Below, in pieces: positions 1-8,684 of a DNA stretch of 64,000 nt (position 1 is the first letter of the stretch; the number at the start of each line of letters is the position of its first letter). Position numbers and translations under genes: made by a program. The stretch spans positions 2,232,001 to 2,296,000 of the forward strand of contig NZ_CP134880.1 in NCBI RefSeq assembly GCF_032102965.1, written 5' to 3'. The stretch comes from Demequina capsici. Lineage in GTDB: Bacteria > Actinomycetota > Actinomycetes > Actinomycetales > Demequinaceae. The notes beneath the pieces are model-generated. The model was not told the origin of the DNA and searched no databases. It worked only from the letters and a program-made list of their open reading frames with translations.

Positions 1-161
1 TTGCCGCGGCCGCCGCAGCACTGCATGACGAGCGCCTGCGGGACCCGGCGCCGCTGACGGGCCTGGACGATCCTTGGTCGCACCCGCAGGAGGTGTTCGA
101 TCGCGTGATGGACGAGATCGTCGAGGCGATCGATGCGTTGGGTGCGTGGGCGGGGGTCTGA
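1..161 (+). CDS. C-terminal fragment, possibly low-molecular-weight protein tyrosine phosphatase
   Basis: The frame is open from the window edge (codons from base 3) to TGA at 159-161, giving 52 residues. The tail contains DDPW followed by an amphipathic helix (EVFDRVMDEIVEAIDAL). In low-molecular-weight phosphatases and arsenate reductase-like proteins, a DP(Y/W) motif with the general-acid Asp sits just before a closing helix of this kind. The P-loop would lie outside the window, so the assignment rests on the tail alone. It could be another alpha/beta protein. Confidence 0.45.
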   Translation, partial: AAAAAALHDERLRDPAPLTGLDDPWSHPQEVFDRVMDEIVEAIDALGAWAGV

Positions 162-239
162 GACCTGGCGCCCACGGATCAGGGTGGTCCGCTCCACAGG
201 GAGTCGTCGCTCCTGGCCGTCGCGCTCGGCGCGGGCCGC

Positions 240-650
240 CTACTGGCCGTCGTACTCGGCGCGGGCCGCCTCGAACAGGGGGACCGTGTCCTGGAGCACG
301 TCCGCGAGCGCGCGGAGCCGTCCGGCCACCTCGACGCCCAGCGGGGTGAGCGCATAGTCGACGCGGGGCGGCAGCGTGCCGTGATCGGTGCGGGTGAGCA
401 GACCCTCGCGTTCGAGTGCATGAAGCGACTGGGAGAGCATCTTCTCGCTGACGCCGTCGACGCGTCGGCGCAGCTCGCCGAACCGGTGAGGTCCTTCGAC
501 CAATGCGATCAGCACCAGCGAGGTCCAGCGGCCCGTGATCGCCTCGAACGCGGCACGGGAGCCGCAGTCTCGGGCGAACACGTTGGGCTCGAACGGTCCG
601 TCGAGGCGGTCGTCGGCCCCGACGTTCGTGATCGGGGCGTCAGCTGTCAT
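240..650 (-). CDS. HxlR-family (DUF24) redox-sensing transcriptional regulator, QorR/YtfH-like
   Basis: This 136-residue winged-helix protein has the HxlR core: a conserved Cys29 (RDCGSR), then AITGRWTSLVLIALVEGPHRFGEL and the recognition segment SEKMLSQSLHALEREGLL. In this family (QorR of corynebacteria, YodB/HypR of Bacillus) the N-terminal Cys senses quinones or diamide. The gene is divergent from qorB, the same arrangement as ytfH-ytfG in E. coli, so it probably represses qorB. I chose ATG at 650. An in-frame GTG at 689 would add 13 residues that do not look like the family and would overlap the probable qorB promoter. Confidence 0.88.
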   Translation of the reverse strand: MTADAPITNVGADDRLDGPFEPNVFARDCGSRAAFEAITGRWTSLVLIALVEGPHRFGELRRRVDGVSEKMLSQSLHALEREGLLTRTDHGTLPPRVDYALTPLGVEVAGRLRALADVLQDTVPLFEAARAEYDGQ

Positions 651-674
651 GCCGTCAAGGGTACGCCTTCGCTG

Positions 675-701
675 TGGAATAGATAGCACTTTCGATTAGT
701 T
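675..701 (+). promoter_or_regulatory. Probable SigR-type promoter of qorB
   Basis: TGGAAT (675-680) and GTT (699-701) are separated by exactly 18 bases. This matches the GGAAT-N18-GTT pattern recognised by the SigR/SigH family, whose gene lies at 38449-39045. Transcription would start near 708, about 90 bases before the qorB ATG. The -10 half lies in an AT-rich stretch (TTAGTTAGTAT) between the divergent genes, where the HxlR protein would be expected to bind. Inferred from sequence only. Confidence 0.6.
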
Positions 702-798
702 AGTATGCTTCGACGGCGGCTCCACGCCGCCGACCGCCACGGCCGGGCACGCGCCCGGATCGCCTTCGCGGGCCACCCGAAGTCACGAAAGGGACACC

Positions 799-1650
799 AT
801 GACCACCTACGCCGTCACCGGAGCCTCGGGCCAGCTCGGCCGCAAGATCGTCCAGTCGCTTCTGGACCTCCACATCTCGCCCTTCGACGTGATCGCGCTC
901 GCTCGCGACACTGCCAAGGTCGAGGACCTCGCCGCGCTCGGCGTCCGCACGCGCACCGCCGACTACGATCAGCCCGAGACCCTGACGGCCGCCCTTGACG
1001 GCGTCGACCGCCTGGTGCTCGTGTCCGCCTCCGAGCCCGGCAAGCGGCTCCCGCAGCACCAGGCCGTGATCTCCGCGGCCGAGGCAGCGGGCGTGCAGCG
1101 CATCGTCTACACGTCGCTGCTCAAGGCCGACGACACCACGAACGGCCTGGCACCTGAGCACATCGCCACGGAAGAGGTCCTCGCGGCGTCGCCCGTCGAG
1201 ACCACCGCGCTGCGCAACTCCTGGTACATCGAGAACTACACCGGTCAGATCGGTTCCTACCTGGAGCAGGGCGCGATCATCGGCGCCGCCGGCGACGGCC
1301 TGATCTCCGCTGCCACGCGCCAGGACTACGCGGAGGCCGCCGCGGCCGCCGCAGTCGCCGACGCGGTGAAGCCCACCTACGAGCTCGGCGGCACCGCCTT
1401 CACGCTGGCCGACCTCGCCGCCACGGTGTCCGCGGTCTCCGGCAAGGAGATCGGCTACACGAACGTGACGGTCGACGAGCTCACTGCGGGCATGGTCGGA
1501 GCAGGCATGCCCGAAGGCGTCGCCTCGTTCTGGGCGTCCATCGACGGCTCGATCGCCGTCGGCGACCTGCACACCGAGTCGACCGACCTCGCGGACCTGA
1601 TCGGCCGCCAGCCGACCCCGCTCGCGGACGCGGTCAAGGCCGCGCTCTAG
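799..1650 (+). CDS. qorB: NAD(P)H:quinone oxidoreductase, QorB/YtfG type (NmrA-like atypical SDR)
   Basis: The 283-residue protein aligns along its length with E. coli QorB. It has the Rossmann glycine motif GASGQLG (8-14), SSE/SASEPGKR after strand 4, the YTSLLKAD segment, and RNSWYIENY followed by GAAGDG. It should be a cytosolic enzyme that reduces quinones with NADPH. The start is ATG with GAAAGGGA just upstream. Together with the divergent HxlR gene it forms the classic redox-sensing pair, and the upstream SigR-type motif suggests a second layer of thiol-stress control. Confidence 0.92.
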   Translation: MTTYAVTGASGQLGRKIVQSLLDLHISPFDVIALARDTAKVEDLAALGVRTRTADYDQPETLTAALDGVDRLVLVSASEPGKRLPQHQAVISAAEAAGVQRIVYTSLLKADDTTNGLAPEHIATEEVLAASPVETTALRNSWYIENYTGQIGSYLEQGAIIGAAGDGLISAATRQDYAEAAAAAAVADAVKPTYELGGTAFTLADLAATVSAVSGKEIGYTNVTVDELTAGMVGAGMPEGVASFWASIDGSIAVGDLHTESTDLADLIGRQPTPLADAVKAAL

Positions 1651-1780
1651 CCTCCTGCGCCCTGGCGGTACATGGGTGTCGAGAATCACGGCAGATGCTG
1701 CGCTGACGCACTGCCAGGGCGCTCGGCCGCCTGAGCCAGCACGCGCTCGCCGCGAGGCGACCGCAACCCCGCACGTGGAA

Positions 1781-1829
1781 CGACCCCCGTGCCTGTCCGT
1801 CGTGATCGACGTGACGGGCGCGGGGGTCG
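1781..1829. terminator. Bidirectional hairpin terminator between qorB and lysA
   Basis: CGACCCCCG (1781-1789) pairs with CGGGGGTCG (1821-1829). The space between the arms can extend the stem through further complementary segments (GTCCGTCG and CGACGTGAC). It lies between the convergent ends of qorB and lysA and could serve both. There is no strong T-run, as is usual in this phylum. Confidence 0.65.
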
Positions 1830-1847
1830 ATGTGCGTCAGCGCAGGG

Positions 1848-3185
1848 TCAGGCCGGGGCCACGTCCCAGCTGAGCAGGTCCTCCATCGTGTCGCGGCGGA
1901 TGTGCACGGTGGAATCGCCATCCTTGACGGACACGACCGCAGGGCGCAGCAGCGCGTTGTAGTTGTTGGACATCGTGCGGCCGTACGCTCCTGTGGCGGC
2001 GACGGCCAGCAGGTCGCCCCGGTTGACATCGCCAGGCAACTCCACGTTGCGGACCACGATGTCGCCGCTCTCACAGTGCTTGCCGACCACGCGGCTGAGC
2101 CTGGGCGGCTCCTCCGACAGGCGCGCCGCGAGCGTCGCGGTGTAATCGGCGCCGTACGTGATGGGACGCATGTTGTCGCTCATGCCACCGTCGACCGCCA
2201 CGTACGTGCGGTGCCCACCCTCCTCGAGGTCCACGGTCTTCACCACGCCGACCCTGTACAGCGTCATCCCCGCGGGTCCCGAGATCGCGCGGCCGGGCTC
2301 GATCGAGAAGCGAGGCCAGGTGCCTCCTGCCTCGGCCAGCGCGTCGGCGACCGCATCCGCGATCTCGAAGGCCGCGGTCCTCGGCTCGAGAGCCTGGGTA
2401 CCCGGGACATAGGAGATGGCGTAACCGCCTCCCAGGTCCACCTCGGGCACCTCGACACCGGACTCGGCCGCGAACTCGGCGCGCAGCCGCAGCATGCGCG
2501 TCGCGGACTCGCGGAACGCACCGATCGACAGGATCTGCGAGCCGATGTGGGTGTGGATCCCCTGGAGCTCCAGGCTGTCCGACGCATGCACGCGACGCAG
2601 CGCCTCGATCGCGGCGCCCGACGCGAGGGACAGCCCGAACTTCTGGTCCTCATGCGCGGTCGCGATGTACTCGTGCCCGCCCGCATGCACCCCGGTGGTG
2701 ACGCGCACCATGACAGGCGCGGTCACGCCCAGCTCGAACGCGATGGCGTCGATGATCGCGATCTCGTCGAGCGAGTCCACCACCAGCCGTCCGACGCCGA
2801 CCTTCAGCGCTCGCTCGATCTCCGCGTCCGACTTGTTGTTGCCGTGGAGCGCGATGCGCGCGGGAGGCATGCCTCCGCGCAGCGCGATCTCCAGCTCTCC
2901 GCCGGACGCGACGTCCATATTGAGGTCCTCGTCGAGCATCCAGCGTGCGACACGGGAGCTGAGGAAGGACTTGCTGGCGTAGAAGACGTCGCACCTGGCG
3001 CCATGACGCCCGAACGCCGCCGTGAAATGATCCCGGAACGCCGCCGCCCTCGCCCGCATGTCGACCTCGTCGACGATGTAGAGCGGGGTGCCGTACTGTC
3101 CCGCGAGGTCGCGCACGTCGCAGCCGCCGACGCGCAGCGCCCCGTCGTCACTGCGCTCGACCGTCCGGGACCAGACTGCGCTCAC
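1848..3185 (-). CDS. lysA: Diaminopimelate decarboxylase
   Basis: LysA decarboxylates meso-2,6-diaminopimelate to L-lysine with PLP, the last step of lysine synthesis. In the 445-residue product Lys72 (FYASKSF) is the expected Schiff-base lysine, HTHIGSQI and DLGGGYAISY form part of the barrel, EPGRAI binds phosphate, and GKHCESGDI carries the active-site Cys of the dimer partner. The start is GTG, 3 bases after the argS stop, so the two are co-transcribed and probably translationally coupled. In many actinobacteria hom, thrC and thrB follow. Here the operon ends at a terminator. Confidence 0.96.
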   Translation of the reverse strand: MSAVWSRTVERSDDGALRVGGCDVRDLAGQYGTPLYIVDEVDMRARAAAFRDHFTAAFGRHGARCDVFYASKSFLSSRVARWMLDEDLNMDVASGGELEIALRGGMPPARIALHGNNKSDAEIERALKVGVGRLVVDSLDEIAIIDAIAFELGVTAPVMVRVTTGVHAGGHEYIATAHEDQKFGLSLASGAAIEALRRVHASDSLELQGIHTHIGSQILSIGAFRESATRMLRLRAEFAAESGVEVPEVDLGGGYAISYVPGTQALEPRTAAFEIADAVADALAEAGGTWPRFSIEPGRAISGPAGMTLYRVGVVKTVDLEEGGHRTYVAVDGGMSDNMRPITYGADYTATLAARLSEEPPRLSRVVGKHCESGDIVVRNVELPGDVNRGDLLAVAATGAYGRTMSNNYNALLRPAVVSVKDGDSTVHIRRDTMEDLLSWDVAPA

Positions 3186-3188
3186 GCC

Positions 3189-4865
3189 TTACATCCTCTC
3201 GGGTGCGCTGACGCCCAGCAAGTGGAGCCCGGTGCGCAGCACCATGCCCGTGGCGTCGTTGAGCCACAGCCGCGTGTGGTGCAGCTCGGTGATCGGCTCG
3301 TCGCCCTGCGGGGTGACTCGCGTGCGGTCATACCACTTGTTGAACGCGGTCGCGAGGTCCTCGAGGTAGCGCGCCACACGGTGCTGCTCGCGGTACTCGA
3401 CCGCATGGGCGACGACGCGCGGGAACTCGCCGAGCGCGCCCAGCAGCGCCGCCTCGGACTCGTGCGTGAGCAGCGCGGCGTCGAAGCCCTTGTCGAGCGA
3501 GATGCCGTACTCCGCCGCATTGCGTGCGACTCCCGCGGTGCGGGCGTGCGCGTACTGCACATAGAAGACGGGGTTGGCGTTGGAGGCCGAAGCGAGCAGA
3601 TCGAGGTCGATGTCGATCGTGGAGTCGGCGCTGGAACGCGCCAGAGCGTAGCGGGCGGCATCCACGCCGACGGCGTCGACCAGATCGTGCATCGTCACGA
3701 CGGTGCCGGCGCGCTTGGACATCCGCACCGGCTGGCCGTCCTTCACGAGGTTCACCAGCTGCCCGATGATGACCTCGACGGAGTCGGGGTCGTAGCCGAG
3801 CGCCGCGGCGGCGGCCTTGAGGCGCGCGATGTAGCCGTGGTGATCCGCTCCGAGCAGGTAGATGCAGAGGTCCGCGCCACGTTCGTGCTTGTCGCGGATG
3901 TACGCGATGTCGCCCGCGATGTAGGCGGCCTCGCCGTCGGACTTGATGACGACCCGATCCTTGTCGTCACCGTGGTCTGTCGACTTGAGCCACCACGCAC
4001 CGTCGGCCTCGTACAGGGCTCCCGACCCCTTGAGCTCGGCCACGGCCCTGTCGACCTTGCCCGACTCGTGCAGCGAGTCCTCGTGGAAGTACACGTCGAA
4101 GTCGACCCCGAAGTCGTGCAGCGACGCCTTGACCTCGTCGAACATGAGGTGCACGCCACGCTTGCGGAAGAACTCCTGCAGCTCATCGGCGGGGAGCTCG
4201 AGCGGGTCACGCTCTCCGACCTCCATCGCCTCGATCAGGACACGGTTCGCGGTCTCGAGGATGTACTCACCGCCGTAGCCGTTCTCCGGGGTCTCCTCGC
4301 CCTTGATGGCGGCGACCAGGGACCTCGCGAAGTTGTCGATCTGCGAGCCGTGGTCGTTGAAGTAGTACTCGCGGATGACGCGCGCCTCGTGGAACTCGAG
4401 CAGGCGCGCGAGCGAGTCGCCCACCGCGGCCCAGCGGGCGCCGCCCAGGTGAACCGGGCCGGTCGGGTTGGCGGACACGAACTCGAGGTTCACGGTGACG
4501 CCCTTGAGCGTCTCGCCGCGGCCGTACGCTCCGTTCGCCTCCACGATGGTGCGGGCCAGCTCGCCGGCGGCACCAGCGGCCAGACGGATGTTGAGGAAGC
4601 CAGGACCGGCGACCTCCGCAGCGTCGATGCCGTCGATCTCGGCAAGCCGCTCGGCGAGGGTCGTCGCGAACTCGCGAGGGCTGGTGCCGGCTTTCTTGGC
4701 GAGCTGCATCGCGATGTTCGTGGACCAGTCGCCGTGCTCGCGCTGGCGGGGTCGCTCCACGCGCACGTCCTCGGGGATGTCGAACGGGGACAGCTGGAAG
4801 TCGCTGTCGTCGATTCCGGCCAGGAGGGCGGCGCGGATGGTCTCGCTGAGCTGCTCGGGAGTCAC
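3189..4865 (-). CDS. argS: Arginyl-tRNA synthetase
   Basis: This class I aminoacyl-tRNA synthetase charges tRNA-Arg. The 558-residue protein has an N-terminal Add-1-like domain, the HIGH-type motif as HLGG (139-142, common in actinobacterial ArgS), the [17 protein letters not shown] and LLGADHHGY blocks, the KMSK-type motif RMSKR (381-385), and a C-terminal DALR anticodon domain that ends at the catalytic-loop-proximal Met. ATG at 4865 gives a normal length. It is first in an operon with lysA. Confidence 0.97.
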   Translation of the reverse strand: MTPEQLSETIRAALLAGIDDSDFQLSPFDIPEDVRVERPRQREHGDWSTNIAMQLAKKAGTSPREFATTLAERLAEIDGIDAAEVAGPGFLNIRLAAGAAGELARTIVEANGAYGRGETLKGVTVNLEFVSANPTGPVHLGGARWAAVGDSLARLLEFHEARVIREYYFNDHGSQIDNFARSLVAAIKGEETPENGYGGEYILETANRVLIEAMEVGERDPLELPADELQEFFRKRGVHLMFDEVKASLHDFGVDFDVYFHEDSLHESGKVDRAVAELKGSGALYEADGAWWLKSTDHGDDKDRVVIKSDGEAAYIAGDIAYIRDKHERGADLCIYLLGADHHGYIARLKAAAAALGYDPDSVEVIIGQLVNLVKDGQPVRMSKRAGTVVTMHDLVDAVGVDAARYALARSSADSTIDIDLDLLASASNANPVFYVQYAHARTAGVARNAAEYGISLDKGFDAALLTHESEAALLGALGEFPRVVAHAVEYREQHRVARYLEDLATAFNKWYDRTRVTPQGDEPITELHHTRLWLNDATGMVLRTGLHLLGVSAPERM

Positions 4866-4923
4866 CTGCCGAGTCTATCGGCGCGCACACGACGGTGCCG
4901 ACGCGGCCCCACCGCAACTGCGC

Positions 4924-4986
4924 GGGCGCGACTGCACGAGCGCAACCGTGCGGACGCGACTGCACGAGCGCGACCGCACGGGCGCG
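4924..4986. repeat. Short GC-rich tandem repeat, 28-bp unit
   Basis: Two consecutive 28-base copies (4924-4951 and 4952-4979) share about 24 of 28 positions, around the core CGACTGCACGAGCGC, and the first 7 bases of a third copy follow. It fills the space between the argS start and the end of the lipoprotein gene. It looks like slippage-prone spacer DNA. I see no regulatory motif. Confidence 0.7.
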
Positions 4987-4995
4987 CCGAGCACG

Positions 4996-5394
4996 TCAGC
5001 CGGTGACCCTCACGCCAGTCACCCCGCATCGCACGGGGAAGGACTCAGCGCACTGGTCGGTCCACACCTCGATCCTCGCGCCGGCGGGGATGTCGGAGGC
5101 GGCCATGCCGTTCCACCCCCTGTCCCACACGTCCACGGTCGACGGCACCTGGAAGATGGTGCCGGAGAAGTACTCGTAGCCGGCGTCGGGCACGAAGGAC
5201 AGCGAGGTGACGTCGCCTGAGACGGATACGGCTGCGACGGTTCCGACAGCCTCGGGATCTCCGATGCCGACCGGTTTGCACGCCGCCAACGTCGCGCAGA
5301 CGGCCAGCAGAAGCACCGCGGCCCGTGCCGTCGCCCCGCCGTGCCGTCGCGCCTCGCCGCGGCTCGTGGGAGCCGCGCGCCGCTCGGTAGCCAT
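4996..5394 (-). CDS. Small secreted lipoprotein of unknown function
   Basis: The 132-residue protein has a basic N-terminus, a hydrophobic stretch (AAVLLLAVCATLAAC) and a lipobox LAAC with lipidated Cys39. The mature part is a small beta-rich domain of about 90 residues with two further cysteines (TDQCAESFPVRCGV) that could form a disulfide. The layout is vaguely like DUF3221-type OB-fold lipoproteins, but I cannot assign a family. It starts 9 bases after the LacI gene, so it may be co-transcribed with it. The Shine-Dalgarno GGAGG is unusually close to the ATG. Confidence 0.7.
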   Translation of the reverse strand: MATERRAAPTSRGEARRHGGATARAAVLLLAVCATLAACKPVGIGDPEAVGTVAAVSVSGDVTSLSFVPDAGYEYFSGTIFQVPSTVDVWDRGWNGMAASDIPAGARIEVWTDQCAESFPVRCGVTGVRVTG

Positions 5395-5403
5395 GCCTCC
5401 AGG

Positions 5404-6414
5404 CTAGGCCGGAGGGCCGCTCGACGCGCGGACGACGAGCTCGGGCTCGAACACCACCTGGCGCGGCGCGGCACCGGGCCGACGGACCTCCTCCAGGAGG
5501 GCGACCGCGGTCTCGCCGAGCAGCTCGCGCGGCTGACGCACGGAGGTGATGGGCACGACGGCCGCGGCCGCGAAGGAGATGTCGTCGTACCCGACGAGCG
5601 CGACGTCGCCGGGGATCGTGACGGGATGGTCGCCACCGAGCAGGCCCTGCTCGACGCCGATCGCGAGCAGGTCGTTCGCGGCGAGGATCGCATCGACCCT
5701 CCCCGAGGCCACGCTCTCGCACAGCTCCGCGCCCACCCGCATGCCCTCCTGGAGCGACAGGCCGTCGGTCTCGATCGACGTGATCGTCGCGTCGTCCACG
5801 CCCGCGACCGCCGCGGCGGCACCGCGGTAGCGGTCCGAAACCTGGCGGATGCTGGTGGGGCCGCCCACGAACACCAGCCGGCGTCGGCCGCCGTCGAGCA
5901 GGTGGCCCGCGGCAAGCTCGCCACCGGCGACGTCGTCGACTGCCACCGACGGGAAGGTCGTGTCCTCGGTGCCCCGGTCCACGAGGACCACCGGGATGCC
6001 CCGACGACGCACATCCCGCAGCCTTTCCAGACCCTCTGCCAGGGGCGACACGAGCACGCCGCGCACACGCTGGCGCTCGAACAGCTCGATGTTCCACGTC
6101 TCCCGCTCGACGCTCTCGGCGGAGTTGGCGAGCAGGACGCTGAGACCTGCCTGGGCGGCCGCCCGTTCGGCACCGCTGGCGACGTCCGTGAAGAACGGGT
6201 TGCGCACGTCGAGCGCCACGAACCCGATGCTGCGGCTCTGCCCCTCCCGGAGCTGCTGCGCCGCGGAGTTGGGGACGTAGCCCAGCTCGTCGATGGCAGC
6301 GTGGACCTTCTCCACGGTCTCGGCCTTGACCATGTCCGGCCTGTTGAGGACGTTCGACACGGTGCCGACGGACACACCGGCGCGCGCCGCGACCTCCTTG
6401 ATGCTGACGCCCAC
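5404..6414 (-). CDS. LacI-family transcriptional repressor, probably of the rhamnose regulon
   Basis: The 336-residue protein begins with the LacI helix-turn-helix (SIKEVAARAGVSVGTVSNVLNRPDMV), a hinge helix (NSAAQQLREG), and a periplasmic-binding-protein-like effector domain ending in the usual EPELVVRASS. It is divergent from rhaI, and the rhaI promoter carries a LacI-type palindrome at 6528-6541. The effector is probably L-rhamnose, L-rhamnulose or a phosphorylated intermediate, by context. A second LacI gene at 14928-15971 is the alternative partner for the same operators. Confidence 0.92.
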   Translation of the reverse strand: MGVSIKEVAARAGVSVGTVSNVLNRPDMVKAETVEKVHAAIDELGYVPNSAAQQLREGQSRSIGFVALDVRNPFFTDVASGAERAAAQAGLSVLLANSAESVERETWNIELFERQRVRGVLVSPLAEGLERLRDVRRRGIPVVLVDRGTEDTTFPSVAVDDVAGGELAAGHLLDGGRRRLVFVGGPTSIRQVSDRYRGAAAAVAGVDDATITSIETDGLSLQEGMRVGAELCESVASGRVDAILAANDLLAIGVEQGLLGGDHPVTIPGDVALVGYDDISFAAAAVVPITSVRQPRELLGETAVALLEEVRRPGAAPRQVVFEPELVVRASSGPPA

Positions 6415-6497
6415 GGTCGCCTCCTCGCTCGCTCGTCGTGCCGTCGCCTTGACCTGCAGGCTAGCGCAGCGGGCGGCGCCTTCCCGGGACGGTCGAC

Positions 6498-6527
6498 TTG
6501 ACTGCCGGGATCAGTGTCGCCTAATGT
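6498..6527 (+). promoter_or_regulatory. Housekeeping-type promoter of the rhaI operon
   Basis: TTGACT (6498-6503) and TAATGT (6522-6527) are separated by 18 bases, a good primary sigma factor promoter. The LacI-type operator begins at the next base, so a bound repressor would block the start site. Confidence 0.7.
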
Positions 6528-6541
6528 TTGAAACGATTCAA
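6528..6541. promoter_or_regulatory. LacI-type operator O1 (rhaI operon)
   Basis: TTGAAACGATTCAA is a 14-base LacI-family palindrome with a central CG (one non-symmetric inner pair). Its exact reverse complement occurs at 24888-24901 before rhaD, and a closely related palindrome lies at the ABC operon promoter (22866-22877). This makes it a shared operator rather than a chance repeat. Confidence 0.8.
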
Positions 6542-6602
6542 CTCACAGTCGGCGCCGACGGCACCTCGCCCGCGAGCGCCACGATCTCGAAGGAGAGACA
6601 AG

Positions 6603-7769
6603 ATGGCCTTCGCGCCCGACATCGCCTCCCGCCTCGAGGAGCAGGCCATCGAGCTGCCCTCATGGGCCTTCGGCAACTCCGGCACCCGCTTCAAGGTGTT
6701 CGGCACCCCCGGAACCCCCCGCGACCCGTTCGAGAAGATCGCGGACGCCGCTCAGGTCAACAAGTACACGGCCCTGTCGCCGTCAGTCGCCCTCCACATC
6801 CCGTGGGACAAGGTCGACGACTACTCCGTGCTGAAGCAGCACGCCGAGGACCTCGGCGTGAAGCTCGGCACCATCAACTCGAACACGTTCCAGGACGACG
6901 ACTACAAGCTCGGCTCGCTCGCCCACCGCGACGACCGCATCCGACGCAAGGCGATCGACCACCACCTCGAGTGCATCGACATCATGGACCAGACCGGGTC
7001 GCGCGACCTGAAGATCTGGCTGGCCGACGGCACCAACTACGCGGGTCAGGACGACATGCGCGGCCGGCAGGACCGCATGGCCGAGTCGCTCCAGGAGATC
7101 TACGCCCGGATCGGCGAGAACCAGCGCCTGGTGCTCGAGTACAAGATCTTCGAGCCCGCGTTCTACCACATGGACGTTCCGGACTGGGGCACCAGCTACG
7201 CCCAGGTCGCAGCCCTCGGCGAGCGCGCCACGGTCTGCCTTGACACCGGCCACCACGCCCCCAGCACCAACATCGAGTTCATCGTCATGCAGCTGCTGCG
7301 CCTGGGCAAGCTCGGCTCGTTCGACTTCAACTCGCGCAACTACGCGGACGACGACCTGATCGTCGGTGCCGCCGACCCGTTCCAGCTGTTCCGCATCATC
7401 AACGAGGTCATCGTGGGCGGCGGCTACGGCAAGGACGGCGACACCGCGTTCATGCTCGACCAGTGCCACAACATCGAGGACAAGATCCCGGGGCAGATCC
7501 GTTCCGTGCTCAACGTCCAGGAGATGACCGCCCGTGCACTGCTCATCGACCGCGAGGCGCTCACCGCCGCGCAGATCGAGGGCGACGTGCTCAAGGCGAA
7601 CGGCATCATGATGGACGCCTTCTACACGGACGTCCGCGCCGATCTCGCGCAGTGGCGTGAGTCCCGCGGGCTGCCGGCCGACCCGATGGCCGCCTTCCTC
7701 GCCTCCGGCTACCTCGCGAAGATCGCCGAGGAGCGCGTGGGCGGAGTCCAGGCCGGCTGGGGCGCCTGA
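6603..7769 (+). CDS. rhaI: L-rhamnose isomerase, RhaI (Pseudomonas stutzeri) type
   Basis: RhaI converts L-rhamnose to L-rhamnulose in the cytoplasm, using divalent metals. The 388-residue TIM-barrel protein resembles the RhaI/YulE family rather than E. coli RhaA. It has IKLWLADGTNYAGQDD-like, LEYKIFEPAFYHMD, CLDTGHHAPSTNIE and FDFNSRNYADDDLIVGAADP segments with the metal-binding Glu, Asp and His expected there. ATG at 6603 has a strong AAGGAGA site. It opens an operon through lldD and is preceded by a clear promoter and operator. Confidence 0.94.
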   Translation: MAFAPDIASRLEEQAIELPSWAFGNSGTRFKVFGTPGTPRDPFEKIADAAQVNKYTALSPSVALHIPWDKVDDYSVLKQHAEDLGVKLGTINSNTFQDDDYKLGSLAHRDDRIRRKAIDHHLECIDIMDQTGSRDLKIWLADGTNYAGQDDMRGRQDRMAESLQEIYARIGENQRLVLEYKIFEPAFYHMDVPDWGTSYAQVAALGERATVCLDTGHHAPSTNIEFIVMQLLRLGKLGSFDFNSRNYADDDLIVGAADPFQLFRIINEVIVGGGYGKDGDTAFMLDQCHNIEDKIPGQIRSVLNVQEMTARALLIDREALTAAQIEGDVLKANGIMMDAFYTDVRADLAQWRESRGLPADPMAAFLASGYLAKIAEERVGGVQAGWGA

Positions 7770-7774
7770 CCACG

Positions 7775-8620
7775 ATGCCCTCGCGACTCACCCGCCTCGA
7801 CGTTGAGGCAGCCGGTACGGACGCGCCGTTCAAGGCGCGTCTGTACCGGACGTCGGCCACCTGCGATCGCGCGCTCGTGTGGGCGCACGGCGGCGCGTTC
7901 ATGTTCGGAGACCTCGACATGCCGGAGGCCGACGCGGTCGCCGCCTGGCTTGCGGAGCGTGGGTGGGCCGTCCTGTCCGTGGACTACCGCCTGGCACCCA
8001 TGACGGACTTCGAGTCGCTCACGATCGGCGAGCACGGTCATCCGTTCCCTGCCGCGCACGACGACCTCATCGCGGCGTTCGACTGGATGGTCGCGCACGC
8101 GGAGGACCTCGGATGCGACGCGGACCAGGTGCTTCTCGGAGGGGCCAGCGCGGGCGCGAATCTCGCGGCGGGCGTGGCCGTCGCGCTGCGCGATCGAGCG
8201 CAGGCGGGCCCGGCGGGGCTGCTGCTCGCCTACCCCATCGTCCACGCGCAGCTTCCCGACCCGTCCGACGAGCTGCGGGAGGCGGTGCGCGACGTGCCGC
8301 CTGAGCACCGTTTCCCTCCCGAGATCGTGACCCTGTTCAACCTCAACTACGTCGGCGGCGACGCCTCGCTGCTGACCGACCCGCGTGCCTTCCCCGGTGA
8401 GGGAGACCCCACCGGCCTCCCGCGCACCCTCATCGTGAACTCCGAGAAGGACGACCTCCGCTCGTCCGGCGAGCGCTATGCAGCCCAGCTCGCCGCGGCC
8501 TCCGTCGCCGTGGAGTGCTCGTACGAGCCGGGAGCTGAGCACGGCTTCCTCAACGAGCCCGACAACCCCGCATTCGAGCGCGCGCTCGCGCGCTTCCTGA
8601 CCTGGTCGGCCTCCCGCTGA
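7775..8620 (+). CDS. Alpha/beta hydrolase, HSL-like (GDXG) esterase family
   Basis: The 281-residue protein has the oxyanion motif HGG (38-40), the strand/turn VLSVDYRLAP, nucleophile elbow GASAG with Ser125, and a late HGFLNEP His, with a plausible acid in NSEKDD. It is therefore a probable active carboxylesterase. It has no signal peptide, so it works in the cytoplasm. It sits between rhaI and rhaEW (5 bases after the rhaI stop), which suggests it removes an acyl group such as acetate from imported rhamnosides. The substrate is inferred from context only. Confidence 0.85.
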   Translation: MPSRLTRLDVEAAGTDAPFKARLYRTSATCDRALVWAHGGAFMFGDLDMPEADAVAAWLAERGWAVLSVDYRLAPMTDFESLTIGEHGHPFPAAHDDLIAAFDWMVAHAEDLGCDADQVLLGGASAGANLAAGVAVALRDRAQAGPAGLLLAYPIVHAQLPDPSDELREAVRDVPPEHRFPPEIVTLFNLNYVGGDASLLTDPRAFPGEGDPTGLPRTLIVNSEKDDLRSSGERYAAQLAAASVAVECSYEPGAEHGFLNEPDNPAFERALARFLTWSASR

Positions 8621-8684
8621 TCGCAGCACGACCCCTGCTCACCCGAGCACCCACCTCACCCCAAGACCCCAGAAAGGCCTCGAC

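Noticed and set aside
1830..5006. A plus-strand open frame of over 1000 codons opposite lysA and argS
   Set aside because: It is an antisense frame kept open by GC-rich third positions. The minus strand carries two complete, recognisable enzymes, and the plus frame has no domain or ribosome site.
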